Position numbers and translations under genes: made by a program. A stretch of 64,000 nt of DNA, taken from positions 3,428,270 to 3,492,269 of the forward strand of contig NC_018390.1 in assembly GCF_000208865.1 (NCBI RefSeq), given 5' to 3'. This document shows, in pieces, positions 24,214-36,561 of the stretch. Within the stretch, counting starts at the first letter, position 1. Every line of letters starts with the position of its first letter. The notes beneath the pieces were generated by a model that had not been told where the DNA came from, searched no databases, and saw nothing but the letters and a program-made list of their open reading frames with translations. The stretch comes from Neospora caninum Liverpool. Taxonomy: Eukaryota > Apicomplexa > Conoidasida > Eucoccidiorida > Sarcocystidae.

Positions 24214-26546
24214 ACCCTAGACGCGCACAATCGAGTGTTGAATAGCAATCGTCGGTTTCCTCCGATTCATTACTCGAGAATAACAAAGAGGGCGCAGCAT
24301 CCCTCGCGCGTCTTCGGTCCTACCAATGAAGAAGCGTGTTCTCGTTTGCGCCTCGCTGACGCTACGAACGGAGAACGACGTTTCGCAAGTGGTTTGGAAA
24401 CGTGCACTCACGATGCACGATGCACGGCCTGCGCTGAGTGAAGCCTTTTCGCTGGTGGCAAGCATCGATTTTCCCCTTTTTCGGGCACGCGCTGAGAACG
24501 CGAAAGTGAGAAGGAGGGCTGCATTTCCTCTCAACTCTGTGCACACGTACCCACAGACACGGCTCCACGCTCGGGCATTTCAGCCGGAAGAAGGGAAGGT
24601 ATCTGTTTCGGAAGGCTCGAGGACTTTGTGGAAATGACGTGGGCGTGTGTGTGTGGCGAAAACTGTAGGCTGCTAATAGAGCGACGGAGGAGAGGTTCGA
24701 GGAGATTTGAGAGCAGAAACAACCTCACATGGAAGAAGGGAGAAGAGACTCCGCGAGAAGGCTTAGAACCTCTGTGGCGGCAACCCACCCGTCCCGCCAT
24801 GCACACACACGCATGTATGTTGGTGTTTCGTCTTTTCCTCTCTCCGTCGTCCTTTCTTCTCCGCAGCGACGCTTCCTCTGTTGGATTCTTGCCTGCAAGC
24901 CCGCGGGGGACGCGCGCACACGCCCGAGAATTGTTCAGCTACGCAGTTACGCCCCGACGGATGCCGCCTGGTTTGTGTTCCAGAGACCTTTTCTCACGAA
25001 TCAACAGCTCTGTTCTCTTTGCTAAACTTATGGATATCTGTGCACCTTTCCGTTCCGCCTTTCTCGAGGGTTTGCCCGCTCCCGCGACGCCTCAGGCGCC
25101 TCACGCTTTCTCCCAGCAGGACAGGCGATCAGGCAAGGAAGGACACCGAACGCAGAGAGATACAGAGAAAGAAGGAGGAGAGAGAGACAGAGGAAGAAGG
25201 AGGAGAGAGAGACAGAGGAAGAAAGAGGAGAGAGAGACAGAGGAAGAAAGAGGAGAGAGAGACAGAGGAAGACAGAGAAGGAGAGAGAGACAGAGGAAGA
25301 CAGAGAAGGAGAGAGAGACGGAGGAAGACAGAGAAGGAGAGAGAGACGGAGGAAGACAGAGAAGGAGAGAGAGACGGAGGAAGACAGAGAAGGAGAGAGA
25401 GACAGAGAAAGACAGAGGAAAGGAAGCACGTGAGAGCCTCTGCTCGGAGTGTACCCCCAGCTGGTGTCTCGTGGCGAGTTGTGTCCCGCAGAGGGGCGAG
25501 AATCGACAGCCTGTGAGACCGGGCTTCAACCTGTGCTTTGCTCGGAGGTGTTGAAGAGAAGGGGGAGAAAATCTCAGGAAAAAAGAAAAGAGGGGTCTCC
25601 ACGCAATCTGCACTGTCCTGCTTTTGTTGTTCTCAGGTCTCCGAGGAACGAGAGACAGAGAAAATCACGCGAGATTTTTCTGCATGCGTCGTGAACGCGC
25701 CTCGCCGTCGACGGGGCGTGCTTGTCGCTTTTCCGATGGTTTTCTGATCATGCACGCATGCTTCTGGCGTCTTCTCCGATCTGCGTCCCTATCTCCACAT
25801 CTGTCTCGTCTTCGTTTTCTGGTCCCTCCTCTCTCCCGCGTTTTCTGACTCTCTTTGCAGCATGCACAGCGAGGACGGGAAGACGAAAAGATATTCTTCT
25901 GCATGTGCGTGGTGTCCCCGGCCTCGGCGCTCGATAAGACGTGTGGTCACTTTAAAGAGGCCGCGACTTCCGTTCTCTCGCGAGAGAGTTACTCTGCGTT
26001 GTCGAACCTTTCTTTTCGGTTGAAGAAGCATCTGCATGCATGCTCTTCACGCGCTGACGCCGAGGAACTGCTTGCCTTCCGCGCGCGCGCGCGTCTTCGC
26101 CGTCTCCCGAGCTACCCAGTGAAGAAGACGCGTGGAAAGGCACCTGAAAACGTTGCTTTCTTCTTTTTCTCCTCCTCTACTGAGGAGACAGACAACACGC
26201 CCGACTGTGTCTCGCCGTCGACGAGGAGAGGGAGAGAGCGTACGGGAGAGATGGGAAAAGAGCAACGACAGACCGGCCGCTGCGTCAGAAACCGAGAAGC
26301 GACTCCATCTTCCTCTTGGCTTTCGCTTCTTTGAGGGAGATCAGGCGAGAGGAACAGATGAGAAAGCGAGAAAGAAGGATACTGAAAGGGACAGAAAGGA
26401 GGAAGCAGGAAAGGAGAGGCAACGTGCGGAAGTCAAGAAACGAAAAGACGCCCCAGCGACGACGGTCAGCCAGGAAGCCGGCGAGCGAGAGGGGGGAAAA
26501 TTGAGGGACGGCAAGACGCAGCGAAGGCGGAGAGACAGCAGAAACA
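24214..26546. other. Non-coding stretch between the small gene and the PPR-like gene
   Basis: Apart from the 28-bp minisatellite at 25140-25430, no gene is supported. Long ORFs through the minisatellite are purine-repeat artefacts. Confidence 0.45.
25140..25430. repeat. Purine-rich minisatellite, 28-bp unit
   Basis: The plus strand is almost pure GA. In 25290-25410 a unit containing gacggaggaagacagagaag recurs with a 28-bp period (for example at 25317, 25345 and 25373). Degenerate shorter units precede it. Since 28 is not a multiple of three, the open frames through it on both strands are accidental. Confidence 0.85.
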
Positions 26547-29500
26547 ATGACGGGAAACGCTTCCGTGGTCGCCAGAAGCCTGAGGCTTCCGTCGTTTCTA
26601 CCGCGAGAGCAAGGCCGCGAAAAACGGGTATGGAGACACTGTTCTTCCTACCAAACTCAAGGGAGCAGCCCCGGCGGAAAGGCCTTCCCAGGCGCGGCGT
26701 CTCCACCTTTTTCCGCGAGGGGAAGAAGAGAGAAACTCGCCTGCATCTGGTCTGCGACACGGCGACAGAGCCGAGGTAGCGCAGCACGCGCAGCGACTCC
26801 AAACGCCTCCAGTAGAGAAACACAGAAACGACGCGCTCTCCACACCAACAGACCTTTTCAGCGGCAGCCAGTTATCTCCATTCGGCTGGCGTCTCGCTGC
26901 TCATCTTTTCTCTCGGTTGCTTCCTCGTGGGCGTTTTGTCCGTCGTCGTTCTCTGCTTTTCTCTCTGCTTCTCCACATTCCTCTCTCTCTTCGTCTCTGC
27001 GCACCCTCCCGGCTCCTCGCCTTCTCACACCATCGAGGCCTTGCTCCTGGCCACTCCCGACAGGCGAGGCCGCATGCAGCCAGCGTCGCGCCTTCTCCAG
27101 CGCATCTTCGTCGAGGTTTGCTCCTTCCTCCGTAAATGGAGAGGACACCCCAGATGGCTGCAGCCGCCTCGCCTCACAGGAGTTTCCTGGCGGTTTCCTG
27201 CGACAAGCAGGCCGCCGACACAGACTTCTTCAGCGTCTCATTCTCGCTTCGCCTTTGGCCTCGCCTCACCCCCTGGACGAAGCTCGTCGCCTCCCTCCGT
27301 TCAGTGTCTGTGCTCGGCCGTCACCGCGCGGGGGCCGTACGGCGTCCTCGTCGGTCTCGTCTGAGAAAGTGCATGGGGCGCGAGCTTCTCCATCTTCTGC
27401 GACGTTCGCAGCTCGCGAGGAGCAGCGCCGACAAGCCCTCAAGGCGTTCATTTCTCGCCTAGATGAACTGTTTAACCTGCCGCACCAGCAGTGGTTGCCG
27501 AGCCGCTCTGGCCTGCCTCTTGGCGCCAAGCGCGCGCGAAGGCAGGCGCGACGGGCGTCGGAGAGGGCTGCAGCGGCCTCGTTGCGAGAGCAAGGAAGCG
27601 AGGAAGATTCCACAGAACGCGCTCTCCCTTCGGGGGCTTCGGCGCACATTTACAGAGCAAACGCAGCCGCGGAAAAGGCAGCTGAACGCGCTTCGGCTTC
27701 TCGACGCAGCCCCAGGGACGACGCGCTAAGTGCTCAGGAGGCGCTGCTCGCTGCATGCAGACTCGCGGCAACGCGAGGCGACTTCCAGTGGTGTCTCCAA
27801 GGCCTGAATCTTCTCGTCAACTTTGGTCGCCTCCGCCCAGACTGGGAAGTCTCTGAACGCCTCATGGCCCTTGCGCTCCACTGCCGCCGACTCGACCAGG
27901 CCGAGGAGGTCAGACGAGGGGTCTGGGAAACTATAAAGTACAAAAGGAAAGTGTAAATGCGTGTGTATATGTTGTACACGTAAGGCCATTTTATGTGAAA
28001 CTGTGGTAGCAAAGTGCGTTTCCAGTGCATCTGCGTAAACATGTGTGTCGATGTCCTCTTGCGGGATGTGGTTCGACGCGTCGAAGTGTACATACAGCAG
28101 AGATGGGTGTGTCTATGCACCTTTGTTTTCGTGCGTGAGACGCAAATCGAGTCTTTTTCCTTCCCGTCTTCTTTGGCCTCAGCTATTAACTGCCTTTCCA
28201 CATTTCCTCGCCTCGCCGCCCTCGCCAGTACTTCTCTTCGCTCTCATGGACGAAGCCTTGGCTGCAGGACGACCTCAAGATGTTCGCCGAATCATATCCA
28301 CAATGCGCGAGCAGTGGTAAGAAACTCCTGGCTCCTGTGGTGGTTTCTCGTTTCCTTTCTCCGCCTCCGATTCCCGCACCGGTGGCTGCATTCGCGTTGC
28401 TCTTCTTGTTTTTTCTTGCTCGGCGTTTGCCCCGCTCTTTCTTTCCGCGCTCTCTTTTCTGCGTTCCTGTTTGCGTTCGTCGTTTCCTTCGCTTTCGCTG
28501 CCTTGGTTCTCTCGGCTGCCTCCCCTTCTTCTCGCTTTCCTGTGACCTCTCTCTGTCCTGTTCTCTCTTCTTCGTGGTCTTCGCCCTGTCCGTCGCGAAT
28601 CCGCAGCCGCGCGGTTGTCCGCTCCTTCCGTGTCCGGTTTCTTCCCGCCGTCGAAGCAACTTTCGCCGCTGTCGCCACTTGTCTTTTCTGTCCCTCTGCC
28701 TGTCGCCTTTGCGCCGTTCACCGAGTTCCGTTGCTTGCGCGATGCTGAAAAGGCTGCTCGCGATCCGCGGGTTTCCTTTTCTGCTGCGTTTGTACCTTTT
28801 TGACTCCTCAGTTGTAGATAACGCGTCCTTCTTCCACAACGTCTACCGTGGTGCACTCTGGACCAGCGTGGTGTATTTGTCGAAATAATGAACTGGGTAC
28901 AAGCTGCCTCATTTATATGCATATATATATATATATATAAATTAGAGGGGTATCCCTGTGAGTTTTTGAGTGTGCATGCGTTCGCCCTCCCCGCCCTCTG
29001 CTGTTTTGCCTCTCCAGGCAGGTTCCCATTCGGCCGTCCTTCTATGTCGCAGCAATTCGCGCGATGTTGCTTCTGCCTATTTCTCCGGATCAAAGTCTGA
29101 AAGAGGCGCATCTGGTAAAACACAAGCTGGGGCAAGGTCTGGAATGCGACCGTGTTACGCAGAGACGCACACGCCGCTCTTAAAAGACGATGGCCGCGGA
29201 TGTGGAGACACCCCTATCCATCTACACATCCATCTACACATCCATATGCATTCATATATATATATATATGTCTCCATTTGCAGACCTCTCTGCATGCGCA
29301 TATATAGATGCGATGACGTCGCCAAGGAAGAGTTGAAGCGGTGTGTTTCCCTGCATGCGTTCGAACCGCACATACACCAGAGCGGACCTGGATCCGTCCC
29401 GTTCCCTCTCCTTGGCGCTTCCTTCTTTTCTGCGGAGTCTCGGCTCGAACTGCTTTGTTTGTCCTTTTGAAAAAATCGCTTTTCAGATTGCGGAAGACGC

Positions 29501-31844
29501 TGCTGCGCTGGGCGTGCCTTTGCCGCCCGTGGCCCACCAGCTGCTTGTCGAACGCGCGCTCTCTCTAGTCGAGGAACGGCTGCTTCATCGCGACTCGTGG
29601 GAAGGTGGACGCAGTGCCGCGACACACACAGACGAAACAAAAGACGACAAAGACGAAGGAGACGACAAAGAAGGAGACAACAAAGACGAAGGAGACAAAG
29701 GCAGTAGCATGCGAGTTGGCTCTTGTTATTCAACCGAGGAGTTGCTGACACTGGCAGGACAACTCCACGTAAGCGTGAAGCGTGGCGAGAGTGGGCGGGG
29801 GCGATTCTGACTTCTTTTCTTCCTTGCGTTCGCCGCGTATTCCCCAGTTGGTGAAAGCGGACGTGGTGGCGCCTCTCGGCCGTTTTTCTCTCTTTGGCGA
29901 AGGCGATCTTCGGCGCTGTGTCCCTGTGTTTCTTTACCTATATATCTGTTTATCTGTATCTGCCTCTGGCTTTGTCTATGTCTATCTTTCTACATAGCGA
30001 AGTGTTTCTGTAGCGGTGCGTGTGTGTGGGGATAGTGTCTGGTAGCTCTTTGTTTCGCTATGGCCTTTCTGCGTATCCGTCTTTCTTCTCGGTGTCAGAT
30101 TCGCGCGTTCGTGGACCAAGCACGAGACGCTGGACGCCGTGGCCTTCCGAGTTCGTGCTCGCGTTTCTTCTCGCCACCCTTCTCTCCGCGTTCTCCCGCG
30201 GTTGGTCCCGTGGCTGCTGAGCTGTCGAGACACTGCCTGTGGAGTCTCAGCCCCAGCGCGGCGCTTCTCGTGCAGTCAGCGTGGCTCCAGTGGGCTCTCG
30301 AGAGACACGCGGAAAGGAAACAGGCGACGGCGACAAGCCTGACCACGGGCGGCGAGCGAAACGGAGACAGTCGGCGAACGGACCACGCCGGAGAGAGCCG
30401 TTCGTCTTCGTGGCTCCACATGATTCGGCAAGCGTGCGCCACGAGCCTCGAAGAACTGGGGGGGAGCGCCGCCAATTGCGGGTAAGCATCCCGATGCACT
30501 CACCACAAGGAGACAGGAAACCCCACCTTTGTCGTGGACGAATGCACAAAGCACACCTGTCTCCGCTCCCCTCTATACAGACGAACCGAGACTTTTCACA
30601 GAGGAAGCGCCATGGATCGTACTACGTGCGAAACCATTCAGATACACGCATGCAAATATAGAGTCGCGTATATATATATATATATATAGTTATATATTTA
30701 TATGTCGTCGTCCCCTTCGCTTCCCTCACTGTACATCTCGAACGACTTGTAAATACATATATATATATATATATATATTTATGTAGGTTGGTGCGTCGAT
30801 GTGTGTAAATGCGTGCGTGTGTGTGGCGGTGGTTTCGTCTGGGTTCAGCGTCTTCCCTTGTGCGCTGAGTCGGCTTCCGGTGGATCTCGTGCGTGTTGCT
30901 GAGAGCCGCGCTCTTGTGCTTCCTCTCGCCTACCAACAACAGACCGCGCGAAGCCGAAGTTGCGTGGCTCGGAGACGGCCCCGCACTGTGCCTCGAAAGG
31001 GCGCGTTGTCTCCGGTTCGAACGCGACACCAGTTTTTTGCGAGCCTGCGTTTGCTCTTCTGTTGTTTCGTAGCTCCGTGCATCGGACGCTTCCTCCGGCG
31101 TTCCTGGCAGCGCTGATTCGTTCTCGGGAAATGCCTCCGTCTGGTGTTCTCGACGGGGACGGGGGCGGGCACGAACGAGAATCCGAACTCAGGAGGAGAC
31201 GAACTCTTTTGAGGGAGAGGCGCGAAGCCTCCGAGGTGAGACGCCGCTTCAATGAAATGCAGGAAACGCTCGACACTGGGGGTTCGGTATCTGTCGTGAT
31301 GAGGCAGTTTCCGTTTTCCTCCTCGTTGCGCTTTCCTATCGTCTTGCCACCCCTCTCCGCACGCCCGTCCTCTCATTCTCTCGCCGTGTTTTTCTCTCTG
31401 TGCTTCGCCGAGTCTCTGTCGACTTCCTGCGCTCACTCTGCCGCCGGGTGTCGCCTTCTCTCGGTCCTGCACACCCTGTAGCTCTCGAGCACAACGGGAT
31501 TTTTTTTTGTGGTCAATGGCCTGGACCCGAAATCGTTTTTTGAAGCTGTGTCCCTGTCCTTGCTTCTTGCGCGTCGTTCCTCTCGAGCCGATCAAGAGCG
31601 GTTTGTCCACGGGCACCTTTCGTGTCACCGGCGGCAAGCGCCATCTTTCCAGAAGCGAAAATCTGCTCTCCACTGGAGGCTTTTCTTCTGGCGAGTCGCC
31701 GTCTGCCTTGCGCCCCACGTCCTGGACTTGTGCCCGCGTTTGCTTGTTTTCGCGTGTGCGCACCCAGGCTCTGCATGCTCTCCAGCATTCCGCCTTCTCC
31801 GGCAGACTGTCGCCAGTCGCCGTCCTCTCTGCGTTCCGCCGTGA
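26547..31844 (+). CDS. PPR-like helical-repeat protein, probably organellar
   Basis: Proposed exons: 26547..27908, 28183..28316, 29018..29114, 29487..29768, 29848..about 29922-29955, 30099..30481, 31073..31286, 31482..31844. Every junction except the exon-5 donor is phase-checked. The first about 230 residues are Ser/Arg/Leu-rich and low in acid, consistent with an organellar leader. From exon 1's end the sequence becomes pairs of amphipathic helices: QWCLQGLNLLVNFGRLRPDW, SERLMALALHCRRLDQAEE, LLFALMDEALAAGRPQDVRR, SFYVAAIRAMLLLPISPDQS, VAHQLLVERALSLVEERLL. The spacing and pattern resemble PPR repeats, which bind organellar RNA. An Asp/Lys/Glu/Gly repeat interrupts this at nt 29634-29705. An alternative 3' exon, 30849..31116, also joins in phase to 30481 and would end the protein earlier. 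Repeat family assignment is inference. Confidence 0.6.
29634..29705 (+). repeat. Coding Asp/Lys/Glu/Gly repeat in the PPR-like gene
   Basis: Imperfect gacgacaaagacgaaggaga units encode a DDKDEGDDKEGDNKDEGDK-type charged stretch between helical repeats. It is in frame and probably a surface loop. Confidence 0.8.
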
Positions 31845-33531
31845 GGCCGCGAGCGAGCCGAGAGCCTCCTGAAGCGCATGTGTCGAGTCGGCAGAGCGCG
31901 GAACTCCCCAGGCGGAATGTGGCTGGGCTGCTTAGCCACAGGAGAACGGAGCGTCATCGAAGAAAAGAGAAAAAGAGCGGGCTGCGTCCAAACTCTCGAG
32001 GAGGTGCGGGTGCCCGCACGCGTTTTTTGAGGCAATCGGTTTTTCAAATGCCTCGTTCACAGGCATTGTCAGCGGAATCGCCGAAGTTCCCTGGAAAACC
32101 TGCGCACGCAGAAACCCGACTCTTGTGTGTCGCGCGGAGTCTGCAGTGTGCAGTCCTTTCTTTTCTTCCCACGGATCCTGTTTCAAAAATGACCATTTGG
32201 CCGACGTTTTCCTCCTGCCGGCGAGAAAAACGTGTGTCGCTCTGTGCTTCCCGCTCTCGGCGAACCGTCGGCAGAGCGGGATGCGATTCCAAGACTGTGT
32301 GTGTGTGTGTGTTTTGGTGCTGATGCCTTCTCCGGGGTCTATCCCGTTGACAACTCAGAACAACCCTGCCTTCCAGCTCTCCCCAATATATATATATATA
32401 TATTTACATCTTGATGGATATGAGAGAAGAGATCTGCACTCGCTCGGCAGTGGAGAACGCGGGCGGGTGGGTTTGACCCGTCGAGCGGTCACACTGCGTG
32501 GGGGGAGTTTTTTTTTCTCGGCAGGTGGCGAGAAAAACGTGGGGGTGTCGGCCCGTGCACCCACACAGCCGCATTCGCTCGGAGGAGCGGAGCCGCATTC
32601 GTCTTTTCCTTTGAAACGCCTCCTGTGTCTTAGTCGCAAGCGCGCCGCACGAGCCGTGCGGCAAAAAGAAAACGGGCGCAAGTCCATTCACACAAACAGA
32701 AGCGTCGGCCTGCCATGCGCCGGAGTCGACGCCCGACACGCCGCTGCTGGGATAATAAAGGGCTACCTACACCTTTTCGTCGAATGCAGGCGTGCACATG
32801 CGCGGATCCACGGACAGGCGAACCCCGGGAAAGGGGCAACTCACGGCAAGTTTCCTGCGCAGCGGGACAGTTGCGGAGTGTGGACTCGAAGGTTAACATG
32901 TTTCGTTATATACAACTATACGCGGACGCACATATATATATATATATATGACCTGCTCCCCGAAACGCCTTCACGATGCAAACTGGTCCAAACACCTCAC
33001 TTCTCCCCCACCCCGCGCGAGCGCAAGAACGACGCTCCCCGGGCGTCTCTCTTCCTCTAGACTCCCGCCTCGGCCTCATCGGAGGCTTCCAGCGCCTCCT
33101 CCAAACCACACACGCCGTTCCCCTGTCTCCGGCCCAGTCACTCTGCCGGCTGCCGCACGCCCCTCGTCCCCCCTCGCGCTTCATCCCCCGACGCCCGCCC
33201 GGTGTCTCTCTTCGCGGGGAGACTCCCCGGCCAGCCGACCACAGCCCCGCGTTTCCCCTTCCCTGCGAGACACGCGACGGCGCTGCCACGCCCACTGCTG
33301 ACTCTTGCATGCGCATGCCTTCTGGCCACACACACACCGGCGGGAGACGTCCAGGTGTCTCTGCGAGGGATCGCTGTGCAAGGTGACCACGGGAAGAGAA
33401 GCGTCGCCCGAGGCGTCTCTCGCGAGAAAAACGATACAGAGGCCGCAGTCTCCGGTAAACGAAACGCGACACAGAGCTGTTCGCCGGGGCAAACGTCTCC
33501 CGTTCTTTTCCTCCTCGTTCGCCACGCCTCT
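31845..33531. other. Convergent intergenic region
   Basis: The space lies between the ends of the PPR-like gene and the PTB-like gene. AT microsatellites occur at about 32387-32403 and 32930-32949. ORFs here are Arg/Ser-rich and unsupported. Confidence 0.45.
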
Positions 33532-36500
33532 TTACAGCACCGTCTTCGAGAAAGCGACCTTCATGCTGCGTCCGTGGAGCTCGTGGTTGTGGAGATACAT
33601 CACCGCTGCAACGGCCTGTACAGGAAAACCAAAAACCCGAAACAGCACGGTTTTCCAACACGCTTTCCACTCTCGCTCAGCGCGGCCATCCTCGCCGGGT
33701 GCCAAGGCGTGAGACTGGAGACTCCCGTCCACCCCAAACAACGTCCTCTCCACAATCCCGCTTCGTGCGCACACCCGAGACGCAGCCACAGACCTGGCCA
33801 AGCATTCCTGCTCTCCCGTTTCTCGGCTCTCTCACCTCTGCTTCGGTGCCCATCTCCATCATCGCCATCTGCGTCTTTGCAGACTCGTTCTTGGGAGCTT
33901 TGAAGGTGAACTTGCTGACTTGGCCGTGCTCCTTGAACAACTTTTGGATCTCCTCGTCAGTAGCACTCTCGTCTAGGTTCGCCACGAAAATCGTCTTTGT
34001 CGGGCGGCAGGAACCCTTGACGTACTTCTCGACATCGTCTCCCTGAGCAAGCGCAAGCAGCCTCCAAGCGACGTTCGTGCCTTCTCTCTCTCTTCGCATC
34101 AAAGGCCCCAGTCCACACGAGACCGCTGGCTTTCGCTCTCAACGGCAATTTCTACCCTCCACATGTCCAAACCACGCATATGAAATCTTGAAGGAATGCA
34201 TATTAGCAGCCGCATGTCAATCCAGCATGCGAAGTTTACGTTTTCCATGAACTCCATTTAAATATACATGTATACATACATATACATATACATATATATA
34301 TATATATATATATGTAAACCCTAAACCCATATATGTAGATACAAAGATATATATAGAAATATATATGCTGTGCATGCATATGTTGGCATGGCGTGCTGAG
34401 AAGGGACTCACTCCGTATCGCTGGTCCTTGATCGAGAACGCGACAGTTCGCTTCTCCTCCTCTGCATTCGCCTCTGTCTTCTGGGAGTTGGGCGGCGGCA
34501 ACTTCACTTCCATGTTCTTGCTGAAGCCAACCTGGAGGGACTGGCCCAGGACGTTCGCTCCCTGCAAAAAACATATCCCACATAACCCCGTGAATGGATG
34601 AGCGCGCAGTTGCATCTCGCTGGATGCACGCAAAGTGAAAATACTCAGAAAAGATGACGAAAACCATACATATATAAATAGAAACATATAAATATAAACG
34701 CAAATAGATACATTGGTATATATATACGTGGACGTCGGGCAGGCAGCGACTGGGGCATAGACGGGCGCGAGATGAGAGAAGAGACAGAAGCCCACAAAAG
34801 AGCAAGACACATGAAACGAGAGAACACCAAGGAGACAAACGCCCAAAACGCCAAGCCGGCACAACACCCTCTGCGAGAGGAGGACACGGCCAAGCACGTG
34901 ACGAAGAGGACACGGCATTTTTGCAGGGGCGGACGTCTCCGCCCTCTGGCAAGAACCAGATGAGGAAGGAAAGGAGATAAAACGCATGCGTACCTGAATG
35001 TAGTTGAGGGCTATGGTAGCATACAGCGGGTCGGAATACTGAATAAGAGCCGTGTCGCTCTTCTCGCGAAGAATCTTCACGCGAAGAACGGAACCATACA
35101 GGCTGAAGAGGTTGAACAACTGAACAAGGAACACACACACGGATTTGCAATAAAAACTGCATTTCGGCTTAAACTGACGGAATCGTGCACGCACAAAACC
35201 TGCAATGGTTCCTGACGCCTACGCAGGAGCCGGCGCGCGGGGAGTCGACTACATAGACTGCGGGGAGAGCCTCCCGCCGCGCAAGCACACAGACGAGGTC
35301 TCTGCAAGCTAGGTCGTTTGTCGCAGGCCTGCGTCTGTTTCGCCTTTTTAGCTGAGTCAATGGCCGTTCCCTCCGTCACCCCCCTCCCCCCCCGCGTACG
35401 TCTTTTTCCCGGTCCTGTGTGTGTGGTCCTGCGTGGCCTCGCTGCTTCGTCCTCGAGGACTCCGGTCGCTTCTTCTCTCCGGCCGCGTCTCACCATCTGC
35501 ACAGTGATGTTCGCAGGAAGGTTGTAGACAATGATGACGGGCGTCTGCGTCGGGTTGGTGGACTCGATCTCTCTCAACTCCCGCGGCAGCTTGTCGAGCA
35601 AGTGGAGCAAGTTGCTGCCGTGGTGGTAGGGGTGCGGGATGCCCAAGGGGCCCGCTGCGCCTCCGAGGCGGACTCCGTGCACGGGCGCCCCTGGGTGGTG
35701 ACCCATTGCATGCGCGGGTGGCGGCGGCTGAATGCCTGCGACCGCCCCGCCGATCGGCGGGTGCTGCGCGCCGCCGGCTCCAGCGCCGTACGGACCTGGG
35801 GGACCATGGTGGGGACCGGCGCCCGGGTGATGGGGCGGGGCCGTCCCTGGAGGCACCACGTTCCGGCCGTTGTTCACGCCCGAGGCCGCGACGCCTGCGG
35901 CATGCGGAGCGCCTGGAGCTTGGCCAGGGGGTGGGAGGTCAGAGGCTGCGCCGGCAGACCCTGACGGTCCCCCACTCTGGACCGTGTAGTCCCAGCTCTT
36001 CTGCGTGTTGTTCTTCACGACCAGCTCGTTCAAGCGCGAAGGCTGAATCTGCAGCGTGTTGCAGCCGTCGTAGATATTCCTGCTGTGCAAGTTCATCAAC
36101 GCGTGGCGAGCCTGCTCGGCGTTCTGGAACTGAATCAGCGCCTGGTACATCGTAGGCGACTTGCTGAAGGTGACGATCTGGGGAAAAGAGCACAGGCGCA
36201 GCGGCAGCGAATGAGAGACGGCGAAACGCGCACGACGGCATCGCGAACCAACTCGTCTGAATCTTGCACCATGTCTACACACATCGACGCTCCCACGTCA
36301 TAACCTGCACACGTGTGGACAAGCAGGTATGCATTCATCTGTGTATAAGCGTTCGCTGGCGAAATCCACGCAGCTTCTGGACTGTGGAAGTTTCGTGTCT
36401 GAAGGACTCGCCACAAGACGGAAGCGCACCTTTTCAATCTCTCCATATTTGGAGAAGAGGTAGTGGATCAAGTCGATGTCGACAGGGTAGAGAAGATTCG

Positions 36501-36561
36501 TCACAGAGGCGAGGACAACGCGGAAAGAGTCGGGGGGAGCGGCAGTCGTTTTCTCCTCCAT
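33532..36561 (-). CDS. PTB/hnRNP-L type RNA-binding protein with three RRMs
   Basis: Six exons, 5' to 3': 36561..36430, 36177..35494, 35119..34994, 34561..34412, 34042..33836, 33615..33532. All junctions are phase 0 and give 460 residues. RRM1 (about 14-95) spans exons 1-2 with HYLFSKYGEIEK, ALIQFQNAEQARHALMNLHS and the PTB-type extension LNELVVKNNTQKSWDYT. A Gly/Pro/His/Ala-rich linker (about 100-235) follows. RRM2 (about 256-340) has VIIVYNLP, LFNLFSLYGSVLRVKIL and ALIQYSDP. RRM3 (about 381-460) has TIFVANLDESATDEEIQKLF and ends LHNHELHGRSMKVAFSKTVL, matching the C-terminus of PTB proteins. Family role: binding CU-rich RNA in splicing control, 3'-end formation or stability, in nucleus and cytoplasm. 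One canonical PTB RRM appears to be missing. The start is the first ATG of the open frame. Confidence 0.9.
34255..34320. repeat. AT/GTAT microsatellite in a PTB-like gene intron
   Basis: Alternating TA and CATA units lie within the intron 34411-34043. Confidence 0.85.

Noticed and set aside
24881..25613. Long ORFs on both strands through the GA-rich minisatellite
   Set aside because: The frames stay open because the repeat lacks stops. The peptides are pure repeat (RERQRKTE, LSLLLCLP) and the 28-bp period cycles through frames.
28186..28839. Minus-strand 217-codon ORF and overlapping plus-strand ORFs
   Set aside because: They lie in the intron between PPR-like exons 28316 and 29018, and the composition reflects pyrimidine-rich intron sequence.
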